Source: Romanomermis culicivorax (taxonomy: Eukaryota > Nematoda > Enoplea > Mermithida > Mermithidae). From it: a DNA stretch of 64,000 nucleotides. The stretch is taken from the NCBI GenBank assembly GCA_963922205.1, contig CAWUHX010000078.1:248001-312000 (forward strand), in the 5' to 3' direction. Position 1 is the stretch's first letter, and each line of letters begins with the position of its first letter. A program made the translations under genes and the position numbers. This document shows, one piece after another, positions 43,971-53,734 of this stretch. The notes beneath the pieces were generated by a model. The model did no database searches, was not told the origin of the DNA, and saw only the letters and a program-made list of their open reading frames with translations.

Positions 43971-43979
43971 CAACACCAA
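43971..43979. repeat. Right 9-bp target duplication of the MULE
   Basis: The sequence caacaccaa, identical to 39,303-39,311, lies inside the C-rich part of the hAT-type MITE. Confidence 0.9.
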
Positions 43980-44344
43980 CCCCCCCCCCCCAAACTCGGC
44001 AAGATTGGAAGAAATTAGGATAAAAGTGGATTTTTTTGGCTATTTTTGGGAAAATTTCCGAAATTTTTTCGACTTTTTTGGGGGTTTTTCAATCTCACTC
44101 CCCAAAATTTTGGAAATGTTGGTCCCCCCCAGCTGGTCGGACCTCCTACAGGTATGCTGCAAAAATGATTTTCTTCTTATTCAGTAAATTCTAAAAATTT
44201 TTGGAAAATTCCCCCCTTTTAAAAATCCTGGATACGGGTAATCAGTGCACTGCTTTTTCCCCTAGGCTCAAATTGTGCTTTTTGTGGAAAAAATTTCGGA
44301 CACGCGCCGCGCCGGCACTGTTATTTTTTCCCCGGATTCGTGTG

Positions 44345-45300
44345 AATGTTAATGGAAAAATGCGGATCTTCATTAAATTACGAGATGAAATATTGAAGAT
44401 AACCAATTAAAAAATGCGACAATACGTTTAAGATGATGAAAACTATTATAGATTAAATAATAAGTGAAGGTAGACATGCTAAAAGTCGCACCTGAGCCAG
44501 AAAATACATACATAATAATGATTATTTAAGTTATATAACCGGCGCGAAACGCCAGAAAATTTTAAGATTGGACTTTCTAAGATGCACGAAAATGCATCTT
44601 TTCTGTATCCGATCTCCAAAATTTTCTTCCATGAAAGGGCAAAGGGCCCAAAATTTTTTTCCCCTCTCCGGATTTTTCCTCGAAAAGCACGATTTGGGGA
44701 GAAAAATAACAGTGTTGGCGCGCAGGCCCGTATTTAGAAGTGGTAATTCCCCCCTAAATTTTTTTTCATTTAAAATTTTCAGCAATATCATTGTACTTAC
44801 ATATACATAAGAATTCCCAAATTAAATTATTATATTTACATGCTTTTCGTCAAACAAAGAATTTAGCCACTAATCCAAGCACACATAACTAACTGAAAAT
44901 AAGTCGTCTTTACTGTAAAAATGATTTTCTTTTTATTCAGTAAATTCTGAAAAAATGTTGGAAAATTCCCCCCTTTTTTTAAATCCTGGATACGGGTATG
45001 ATCAAGTCTCCAAATTTTTTGCGGCGATTATTCATTTCTTAACGTAAAATTAATGCAAAAGATTCATGGAAGTAGTTTTGTTAAATTTCTACTGTTTTTA
45101 CTTATATCTTTTCGGCCAAATTCATGAGAGTTTACGAATAAATTACTGCTGTAAAAATTTTTGAAATAATAAAATTCTAGAAATTACGACATTTGAACTG
45201 AAAATGCGAATCTAATTCTTGAAATAAATGTTCGAATAATTGATTTTCCAGCGCCGCACAATGTCAATACCCAAAACATTTTTCCGGCGCTTGGCTCCGG
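44345..45300. repeat. Mosaic of family A copies and repeat D
   Basis: Family A occurs forward at 44,345-44,740 (hairpin at 44,539) and inverted at about 45,000-45,290 (hairpin at 45,285). Between them, at 44,745-45,000, is an uninterrupted copy of repeat D, including ctgtaaaaatgattttct. In the 39-kb copy, the hAT-type MITE interrupts exactly this point. No coding sequence is present. Confidence 0.6.
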
Positions 45301-45479
45301 AAGCATTAACATTTTTTTTAACTCTCACTTGTCATCGAATAGACCTTAACTGTCGATTTCTCGTGTAATTCTAAGTAATTATGCACTTGGATCATGGCCG
45401 TGCGCAAGAGGGGGCGGGGGGGCGGCCGCCCCCCCCATTGAGGCAGTAACTCTAAACCGAAAACATGCGTTTTGGTGGA

Positions 45480-46020
45480 CTTTAAAAGGTCAAAATCTCA
45501 AAATATTCCGGCGCTTCGCGCCGGAAAATTTTGAGTTAGCATATCTACTTCGACTTTACTTCGACGCCGCCGTTAGCATATCTACTTCGACTTACTAATT
45601 AGTGATCAACAGTTTCTATTAATCAGGTTAGCTCGTTTCATTTTCTAATCGTTTACAGTCAATTATGTCGCCGAAAATAGAGATTTTTCATTAAGTCTCT
45701 CAATTTTTTTCTCGATGATTAGAATTTTTTTAACGTTTGCAATCTGAACTTTTGCGTTTATTGAAGGTGGAAATTGAAGACATTACTCTAGAACGCGATT
45801 TCAAAACATTTGTTCACGAATTATCTGATCGAGAGATTTATTTTTCAGCGTTTTAGAATACAAAAACCCGAAAATTTTTCCGGCGCTCCGCGCCGGAATG
45901 GGAGGCAAATTACGCTTCATCAGTCTGATTTTAATTTATTTCCCAATGTTATGAAAGTTCATTTTCCAGCGTTTTAGAAAGTGAAAATCAAAAAATTTTT
46001 CCGGCGCTCGGCGCCGGACC
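45480..46020 (-). repeat. Three GC-hairpin modules
   Basis: Modules end at about 45,524, 45,896 and 46,018. The last two are best matched: 'ttttccagcgttttagaa', about 12 variable bases, 'aaaatttttccggcgc', then the closing hairpin arm. Sequence to the right of each hairpin is unrelated, so the hairpin is one end of the unit. Confidence 0.65.
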
Positions 46021-46179
46021 ATTCTATAGAGCACCAATATATTCTTCATGAGCTCATTTTGACTAACATAACCAGAATTTTCTCAATTTTTTCCTCATTT
46101 TTGCAGGTTTCTGACTACAAATACAACAAAATGCATAAAAAAGGATCCGTAGCCACATTATAAGCGTTTTTAAAAATGT

Positions 46180-46270
46180 GGAAAATTTTTGGAAAATGAG
46201 GAAAAAAATTTTGGGTCCGGTTCTCATGTGGAAAAAAATCTTAGAGGAAAAAAAACGGTGATGCACACAG
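46180..46270 (+). repeat. Uninserted relative of the 9.3-kb hAT-MITE site
   Basis: The sequence ggttctcatgtggaaaaaaa, then 'atcttagaggaaaaaa..cggtg' matches 9,585-9,640, but gttctcat occurs once here, whereas at 9.3 kb it is doubled around the MITE. Confidence 0.7.
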
Positions 46271-46916
46271 TATATCCGCGTAAGATCAACATTTTCTGGG
46301 GCTATTCAGTGGAAAAATCTAGTCCGCCCCCCCCCCATGAAAAAATCCTGCGCACGGCCCTGACTTGGATAGTTTGCTAGAAAATTTGTTCTACAATGCT
46401 TGTAGATTAGATAGACTTCAAACTAGAAAATTCCAATTTTTTCCTCAATTTTAATGAATGAACGGCTCTAAAAACATCAGAAGTTTTGAAAAAGCTCAAA
46501 AACATCTAAGTTAAGCGTCTTTGAGAATTTTTAGGCATAAACAGACTTCGGGAAAATGGGAAAAAAATTTTGACCTCTTTTCCTATTCGGGGAAAGGCCG
46601 GCGGGAAAAAAGAAACAATGTAACATCAATATTATTATTTATTACCGCTCGTGCCCAGCACAGTTTTTTCCTCAATCGACCACTTTTGAGGAATTTTTTT
46701 GCAATTGAGGAAAATTTTTTTGTGCTTAGGCATTGCTTTGGGGAAAAATTTTTTGATAAAGTCATACTTCTATGTCAAATTGTCAGCCGTGATTATTTTT
46801 CCAGAAAATCCCTTAGATTCAGATAATTTTTCCAGAAAATCCCTTATTGCTTCATTATTTTCCATTGCTTCCTCATTTTCTAGTTCTATGTCACAAATTA
46901 TGGCAACTTCACGAAA

Positions 46917-47330
46917 ATGAACACATTTTTCTGCATTGACCAAAACAAGAGAAACGCTGAGAATCTCAGCAGTCATAAAAATGTACATCCTGAAAATTTT
47001 GACGATCAAATGAAAGTTGGAACATCTGCTCAAGCTGAACCCGAAATTCATGATGACAATGAATTTTCCGAAACAGTTGTTGATTTAGAAGCTTGTGGTT
47101 TACAGAATTCAGCAATTAATTCAGATGCTGAACAGTTAAAACTGATCACATTGATGAGGAAGAAATGCTGCTGGATGATGTACAAAAAGACTCTGCAACA
47201 CAACAACAACAAAAGCGGTCGTTTCGAATCAATGGGAATCTGAATTCACTTGGCTAGAAAGTTATCAAATAGTGAAGTCAAATGTACAATCTGCGAACAA
47301 AACAAATGAATTATTCTCTTGCTTGGATCG
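46917..47330 (+). pseudogene. Unidentified coding relic, perhaps of a hAT/TTF-finger protein
   Basis: A 108-codon frame (MNTFFCIDQNKRNAENLSS…) ends at 47,243. In another frame the sequence TDHIDEEEMLLDDVQKDS, then QQQQKRSFRINGN, continues it in style, suggesting a frameshift near 47,140. After that come QWESEFTWLES and NSEVKCTICEQNK in two further frames. The 'W…F.WL' then 'V.CTIC' pattern recalls the N-terminal zinc finger of hAT-derived or TTF-type proteins. That assignment is tentative. Confidence 0.35.
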
Positions 47331-47608
47331 TGTAAACTCACTTAAATATTTATTTATAAGCAGGTTAGCTCGAAACTTTTTGCCAAAAAATGTCGGTTTT
47401 TTTGGTTGAAAAAGATGCAAGTTAATGAGAAATGTTCAAAAAGCAGATCAGAAATGATTTTAATTTTTTAACGATTTTTGAGCAAAGAAACTAAGAAAAT
47501 TGATTTTTTCCCACCAGGATAAATTTTTTTGGGTTTTTCCTCAAATGGGGCAAAAGCTTTTGGCCAAAAAAACACTGGTGCTCAGGCTCGGTTTTAGCAT
47601 GTTTACTC

Positions 47609-47823
47609 ACCTGTAATATTGGAGAGGTTTGGGGGACTCCCCCAACTTAGTTGAACTGTGTACCAAAATGTCGGGTCCCGTAACTCAAAAAAATTTGCAA
47701 AAATGACTTTTTTGGTCTTTTTTTGGGAAGAGTTTTCGAAATTTTTGACTTTTTTGGAAATTTGGGGATTCCCAAAATTTTGGGTTTATCCCCTCCCCGA
47801 CTGGTCGGACCCCTCACGCAGGC
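47609..47823 (+). mobile_element. Degraded hAT-type MITE copy
   Basis: It starts cacctgtaat and ends 'gactggtcggacccctcacgcaggcatg', with the internal G/C-run regions and 'aaatgacttttttgg' block of the family. The ends are decayed and no 8-bp duplication is visible. Confidence 0.5.
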
Positions 47824-47866
47824 ATGTGCCTACCTTCTCTTTCCATTTAATCTTTCATGTTTTCCT

Positions 47867-48040
47867 TATACCTGTAAGAGGTCCGACCAGTGGGGGAGGG
47901 GGTCGAAAAAAGCCGAAATTTTTCCCAAAAAACATACACTTTTTGCAAATTTTTTTAATTTTTTCCAAACGGGGGGGGGGGGTTGGGTATATGGTTGGCC
48001 AAGTTGGGGGGTCCCCCCAACTCCCCCAAGTACAGGTATG
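47867..48040 (-). mobile_element. hAT-type MITE, copy 2 (inverted)
   Basis: Ends tatacctgta and tacaggtatg. It is flanked by gttttcct (47,859-47,866) and gttttcat (48,041-48,048), matching at seven of eight bases. The interior is the reverse of the copy at 9,338-9,584, including the vicinity 'cagttgggaaaaaaattaaa' (here inverted). It is shorter, with part of the middle missing. Confidence 0.75.
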
Positions 48041-48044
48041 GTTT

Positions 48045-48440
48045 TCATCATTTTGAACGTATTATCATCTCAGTCATGTGATAATCTTCAATATTTTTTG
48101 TTGATATTTAATGAAGATCCGCATTTTTTAACACTTTTTAAAAATAAAAGATCAACATGTCAACGCCAAGCTTCTTGAAGCGATAGCTCCTTTCTTAACG
48201 TAAATTAAATTGAAAAGCTTCGTGTAAGTAGTTTTAGAAAATTTCACTTTTCTTACTCATAGCCTTTCTGCCGAATATATGCACGTTAACGTATATATAC
48301 TGGTTTTAACATTTTTCGAAAAATTTCTAGAAATTTGTTTTTTGAACAGAAAATTCAAATCTCACTGTTGAAATAAATATAAAAAATTGATTATCCAGCG
48401 TTGCGGCATATACGCAAAAAAATTCTGGCGCTTCGCCCCT
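48045..48440 (-). repeat. Dispersed repeat family A, inverted copy
   Basis: It matches the minus strand of 8,620-9,000 ('atttaatgaagatccgcatttt', 'ttcttaacgtaaatt', 'aatttctagaaatt') and ends at a degenerate GC hairpin (ctggcgcttcgcccc, about 48,427). Confidence 0.5.
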
Positions 48441-48479
48441 AAAAAATTTACTTTTTTTTGGGGCTCTCACAGTTACATG

Positions 48480-48535
48480 TGATTATTTTCAACTTTACCC
48501 CTACTTTTAAAATCTGGCCCTGGTCTCCTCTGCTG
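48480..48535 (+). repeat. Fragment of MITE family B
   Basis: The sequence ttcaactttacccctac, then 'ctggccctggtctcctct' matches the last 50 bp of the family B MITE. The rest is absent. Confidence 0.5.
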
Positions 48536-48689
48536 CTACTGCTCTAGTTGGGTTTGGGTACGAGACGGTGCGTTGAAAAGCATTATTTCTTTTCATATCC
48601 CAAGTCGATATATTGGAAACTAAAATTTTAGGAGTGAAAAAATATTTTGGGTTGCACCTCAGGATGAGAAACAAATTTTGGGGTTGTCT

Positions 48690-48868
48690 CAGAGATCCCC
48701 AAGATCAGATTTACAGATAGGGGTAAATTTAAAAATTTGCGGGGATAGTCTAGCTAAATGTCTATTGAACGCGACGTTTTCCCCAAAATTAGGCGCCCAG
48801 CTATAGATTTTTAGGACCTCATGTATAGGAATAATACTCCTCTCATACCCTTCCCTGTGGGGCAGTGT
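48690..48868 (-). mobile_element. MITE family B, copy 3 (inverted)
   Basis: The reverse complement aligns along its length with 2,298-2,476 (gccccacagggaagggtatg … gatcttggggatctctg). It is flanked by gggttgtct (48,681-48,689) and gggttgttt (48,869-48,877), a 9-bp duplication with one mismatch. Confidence 0.7.
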
Positions 48869-48879
48869 GGGTTGTTTGC

Positions 48880-49430
48880 AATGCCTTATTTCACATCAGA
48901 GTTAGTTAAAACTCGACAGTTTATTTCATAATATTAGTGATAATTGGAGTGTTTTCAGAACTTGCTCATGCACTCAAGCGACCTCAAAATTTTTTATGTC
49001 GCTTACAGCTTGCTGATATAAGCAATCCACGTAAAGTATAAGAGCTGTGAAATGTTTGAAAACGCGTGCGCTATGTGAACTTACGTGTAACTAAGCTCTG
49101 AGATTAGGGGGATCAGACGGATTTTTTATTGATAGAGTCGTCTATAGCCTAAAAATTGGATAGAGAGGTTATTTAAAGAAGAAATTTCGAATTTTTTGCC
49201 TGAAAAATATGACAAATTCCTCAAAAGATAGTTACTGTCGTCTAAATAGACTAAAAATTTGTACTATTGTGTGAGTGTTCAAATTTTAAAAGATGAGTCA
49301 ACAATGAATACTATCTATTGTTTGTTCCCCCAATTATATATTGTATATTTATTATTAGACTATGGTTTTTATATAATACATGTACCTGATATACAGATAA
49401 TTGGACGTACATTTCACTTTCGTTGTGGTC
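48880..49430. other. Noncoding stretch upstream of the first zinc-finger gene
   Basis: No repeat or gene is recognised. The promoter and 5' leader of the gene starting at 49,434 should lie here. TATA-like runs occur near 49,335-49,350, but no start site can be fixed. Confidence 0.35.
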
Positions 49431-49433
49431 CAT

Positions 49434-51588
49434 ATGGCCTCGAAGGAAGATGCAGCCATATGCAGCAGTATTGGCGAATTTTTAGAAGCCACTGGTAAAC
49501 CCGACACGCGCTCGAAAGAATCGATCGAAAACGATTTATCTGGTCAAGATAATCGAGAAGGTAAACGTTCAAATTTTTTGTTATGTTTCTATAAATTGTA
49601 TTATGGTGCGCTTTTTATTTCTTTTAAATTAATTTTTTAGGTCAATTTCCAAAACATTTAAACGCTGAAGAACCATTGATATACAAATTTATACCCAAAC
49701 ATGTGAATCAAGATATACCCGATAGTGAAAGTAAGGTTTAAAAATTCTCCAAATCGTGGATTTTTTATTTTATGGAGTATCAACGGTATATGATAAATAC
49801 CTAAAAAATGTTATCGGATTGAATTTGTTTTTGTGTTTTCAGAATTGAACTCGATGATATCAAAATTACCTCAAACGTCAATGGTCTTCGTGATCAATAG
49901 TTTACCCAATGGCTCAGAATCTGTAGATTTGGTCAGTTTGACCAAAATCGAAAAAGCTCGCGCGTGTGACACTCTCGACGTCAATTTAGAGGGCGAGGTA
50001 CTGGAAGGCGCTGAATTAAAGGATAGACGTCGACCGAATCCACCGAAAACTGTGAACAGAAACCCTGAAAATTTTATCCCTTGCACCACTAATGCCGACA
50101 GAACGATTATTTTGGAGTCGGCGGTGCAAAAATCGTTACTGGAATTGCGGGAAAAAATTAAGCAAAGAGGAGTCGATCAATCTCAAATTATTGGCGGACT
50201 ACCAGTCAGGAAGAAGATAATTAAAGTTGATATCGATTCTCCAAACGAAGCAGATGATGAAAGTTTAAACGACGATGCAAACGTATCCGACATTTTTTAT
50301 GGCGACGCTTGCTCGCTTGCCAACAAAAGTTAGCAAATAAAATGAAATTTAGAGTACCTAAATAGTATTGGGCAATGGGAGATAATCTTGCTGGTTGAAG
50401 TACCCAAATGTTCGATGGATTGTCTGATTTCTGGATTTCCCAGTATGTTCTTGAAGAAGGCATAGTTTAATTTAATGTTCAATGATCGCGACTGTTACTT
50501 TTTAAGGGTATCTATGACCTATCCTAATATTCTTCGAAATTATCTTGTGTTTGCCATAATGTCAATGCACTTTTAGACATTTTTAGAAGAGATGTTGGCC
50601 AAGTTGGTCCATTCAAATGGAAAATTCGATTTGACCAAATATCCGACTTTTCCACGCGGTACAAATTTCACCTATCCGTGCCCATTCTGCGATTATACGA
50701 ATACAAAGCGACATTTGATTATTCGTCATTTGAGGACGCACTCCAGCGATAAACCCCACGCTTGCACTCAATGCGGAAAGTACGAAATTTACTTCTTGGA
50801 TAACTGGTACCAGTCGAAATTCTACCATTTTCGGATTAGTCCTCTGATTTGTATTTATCATCGCAGAAAAGTTTACAGCGGAATGCTTTCCATTTTTTAT
50901 ATTCGCAATATTTTATTTGATTCCGATTATAGAATTTTTAAGTGGTTAGATAAATACGTCCACTGAACGAATGGGTGAAAAAAGTATTTAATAGAATTTT
51001 ATAGTACTGTACTTACAGCGGTAGAGTCAATCAGGGTGTGTGACAGACTGCCCCATGGGGAGGGGTATAAAGGGGGTATTACCACCATCTAAACTCCTAA
51101 AAATTGATCACTGGTTGCCTAATTTTGAGACAAATGAAGTGTTTAGTAGATATTTAGCTGCACTACCCCCGCAACCTGAAAAATCTGACCTTGGGGACCT
51201 CTGGTGTGTGAGGATATCAGGATTTCCCGTAACACGCCACATAAACTATAATAATGCCCTTTCTGTTCAAAAATTATGTTTAAAAAATGATAACATTTTA
51301 TGTATTGCAATTTTTAGGACTTTTAAAGCGGCCGATTCTTTACGGATTCACTTGTACTCGCACAGAAACATTAAACCACGACAATGCAAACAATGCGGCG
51401 ACACTTTTGCGGCCACTTCGGGTTTGGTCCGTCACATCCGTTACAAGCATACGAAAGAAAAACCGTTCAAGTGCACCCATTGCGGTCTATCGTTTGTCGA
51501 ATCGTTCAAATTGAAGCAACATTTGCGCTCTTCAGCCGATCATGATCATATTTATCAAACGGTTACGATCGAAGAAACGCCTCCATAA
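49434..51588 (+). CDS. Four-finger C2H2 zinc-finger protein (five exons)
   Basis: Exons 49,434-49,560, 49,641-49,730, 49,843-50,328, 50,587-50,779 and 51,318-51,588 join in phase with GT-AG borders to 1,167 bp (388 residues). The N-terminal 240 residues have no known domain. Four C2H2 fingers fill the C-terminus: CPFCDYTNTKRHLIIRHLRTH, CTQCGKTFKAADSLRIHLYSH (interrupted by intron 4 after CGK), a third starting CKQCGDTF, and a fourth starting CTHCGLSF. TKEKPFKC-type linkers suggest DNA binding. Nuclear action is inferred from the finger array. Intron 4 carries a family B MITE at 51,044-51,202. No orthologue is named. Confidence 0.85.
51044..51202 (+). mobile_element. MITE family B, copy 2, in intron 4 of the zinc-finger gene
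   Basis: 159 bp, flanked by a perfect 9-bp duplication ggtgtgtga (51,035-51,043 and 51,203-51,211). It is slightly shorter than the copy at 2,298-2,476 but otherwise collinear. Being intronic, it leaves the coding sequence intact. Confidence 0.8.
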
Positions 51589-52058
51589 CAATGAAATATC
51601 GGAATTCCAAGTTGTCAACTATTTCTCAATTTATTCTAAGTTTGGAAATTTAGAAGTGAAGTTTTTTGAATTTCATAGTTTATTTTGAGTGTTGAACATT
51701 GTTTTTATGCCATGGTGTATTTTGGCATTGGAGATAACTTTGTGTAATCAAAAAAGTAAAAAGCATCTTGTTATCAAAGAGGACGTTGTTTTTTAAACTG
51801 AATTTCAATCTTTGATCTTCATATTATGGTTTCAACTGATTGTTTTATTTCGATGTCGTCAAGGACTAAAAATCGTTTACCTTTTGTAAATTCTGACTAT
51901 ATACGTTATCTGAATGATTCAAATTTTAGTATGTAACATCCTTGAAATCCTCAAATTAACGATCTTGTCTAACCCATGTTATTTTACTTGATGTTCATTT
52001 ACGATTGCAGTTCCGGCGCCAAATTTGAAAGGGTAGCAGCTGCTAGGCAGATACTACA
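51589..52058. other. Noncoding sequence after the zinc-finger gene
   Basis: AT-rich 3' flank without recognised features. It should hold the 3' untranslated region. No clear AATAAA was pinned to an end. Confidence 0.35.
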
Positions 52059-52463
52059 ATGGTAGGTACTACCAGAGCACGAGATAGGTTTTATCATAAG
52101 CCCAAACGTTTTAATGCATACAAATTAGCGTATCTAAACACTTGGTTATATCAACTAGCTGCCAAATGGGCAAAAAACGTTTGCTGGGGTAGATTTAGCT
52201 CAAGCCAGGTTTTAACATGCGGGCCCCCTCCCCGCTTTGCTTGGCTATGTTTTCTACTACACACAGTGACGTTTTATGTAGGGCAAAGCGACTATGTTAA
52301 ATATAGGCCAACGTTAATGTTAAAAATATGCCCTATACTTTCTATAGGCTGGAGTATCGATCTATTCTTTGTAACCACTATTTTCATGTTAGGCATAGGC
52401 ACAGTGATGAGTATGGTCCAACATTTTGTGCATTGGCACCATGTTTTGTATAGTGCGAAGTAG
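52059..52463 (+). CDS. Intronless 134-codon frame, predicted membrane protein, unknown
   Basis: The frame starts MVGTTRARDRFYHKPKRFN, with a basic N-terminal third. Two or three hydrophobic segments follow (about residues 74-90 FAWLCFLLHTVTFYVG; about 106-130 ILSIGWSIDLFFVTTIFMLG, then IGTVMSM) and a His-rich end. It is free of introns and more GC-rich than its flanks. A basic start plus membrane helices recalls small mitochondrial inner-membrane proteins, but I cannot match a family. It could equally be a retrocopy or chance. Confidence 0.35.
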   Translation: MVGTTRARDRFYHKPKRFNAYKLAYLNTWLYQLAAKWAKNVCWGRFSSSQVLTCGPPPRFAWLCFLLHTVTFYVGQSDYVKYRPTLMLKICPILSIGWSIDLFFVTTIFMLGIGTVMSMVQHFVHWHHVLYSAK

Positions 52464-53214
52464 AATAAGGGTAGCTGCATAGCTGTTCGTTATGTATAAT
52501 TTCCTTCTTGCTGCAGAAAAGATGTTTCTCCAGGATATGTGTTGAGGGTGCTGTGGGTTTGAATTTTCAGTATTAGAACCAATAGTGAATGGAACTGCTG
52601 ACGAGCTCGAGGATATTGTTCCAGGAAAGTTGATCCATTTAATGAACATTTTGTAAAAATTTTAATCAATTCAAAAAATTAACAAAAATATCAAATTTTC
52701 CCGTTTCGCCTAAATAGTTTCATACCTATAGATAACGAGTTCCATATATCAGTATAATAACAAAGTGAAAATAGGAAAAATGTCAAATAAGCACTGAACT
52801 ATGAACTGAAAATTCTTATAACAAATAATTTAAATGAAAATATGGATATCATTGCGCTTTGGAATCGAAGATTACCCGGGAAATTTTTCTATAGATTTAT
52901 TTTGACTAATTTCGCATTTTTTATTTTGTTGGTTTTTTCAAATATTTAGAGATCTTGTAATGTTTATGGTAGAAGATTTTTTGGTCGGTTGCCTGTTCTC
53001 ATGTCGAAACTAAATGATTTTTACTATTTTGTTCAAATTTATCAGAAATGATTGATTTCTAGCCGATTTGGTTGATTTTCTGGATGATTGACGACACCGT
53101 TTAGCCAATAGAAAACAGTACCTTATCGCTTTGCCACCTCTGCCTGCATGCTTATGAATTTAACAGTAAAGAAGAAGTAATATCTCCTATGGTCTGTTTA
53201 TTGTAAAATTGTTC
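52464..53214. other. Noncoding stretch between genes
   Basis: Nothing recognised. An 86-codon minus frame at 52,389-52,649 overlaps the 134-codon frame and has no motif. Confidence 0.35.
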
Positions 53215-53365
53215 TAAATTGGATAATGACAAAAATTAGCACCGTCAACGAATAGTTCATACAAAGCGGCAGACTTTTCTTCAAAAGCTGTTGAGAATAC
53301 TCATGAATCTTCACTCTAATATCGCATATAGTTCAGCAGAAGATCGTAAAAATATAAAATAGTGC
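53215..53365 (+). repeat. Direct repeat pair, copy upstream of the second zinc-finger gene
   Basis: About 150 bp homologous to 55,672-55,825: aatgacaaaaattagcaccg, then 'actcatgaat.tt', then 'cagcagaa.atcgtaaaaatat'. The second copy lies in intron 1 of the neighbouring gene. The copies are diverged and noncoding. Confidence 0.6.
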
Positions 53366-53734
53366 TTGCTTTCCACTTTTACTGTTTACAACAAGCATTC
53401 CGAGAAAATTGTACTAGATATCGTTAAAAAATTGAATCTGTTCACTGAAAAGTTTTACATTTAAAAGTTAAGGCACAGTGGAGCCGTTAGGCTCAAAATT
53501 CAGATTCATTTTGGTCAAGCGGAAGATAACTTGTTAAATAAGTGCTCAGTTTCCGTATACGCAAGCCTTGAGAGAATCATCGATGATTTCACTGACTATT
53601 GGTTGTTCCGTTCTGATCATTTCTTTTGCGTTCGTTTTTTATTTTCTTCTCATTTGTTGACTATGTTTTTTGTAATTAATATTTTTCTTCGCTCCGTTTT
53701 TCATCATCAGCTAGTTGTGGAATTTTTATCGAAA

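Larger units (their letters stand above)
39199..44156 (+). mobile_element. hAT-type MITE (copy 3) containing the Mutator-like element
   Basis: It is flanked by a perfect 8-bp repeat ctgcaaaa (39,191-39,198 and 44,157-44,164). Its right end ctacaggtatg and left end cgtacattta form a degraded version of the family's catacctgta inverted repeat. Without the 4,659-bp Mutator-like element and its duplicated 9 bp, it is about 290 bp. The region 'ctggtcggacctcctacaggtatg' at the right end is shared with copies at 9,338-9,584 and 47,867-48,040. Confidence 0.8.

Noticed and set aside
45408-45440. G-run/gcggccgc/C-run palindrome as a regulatory site
   Set aside because: It is most likely a leftover of the C-rich interior of the hAT-type MITE family, not an independent signal.
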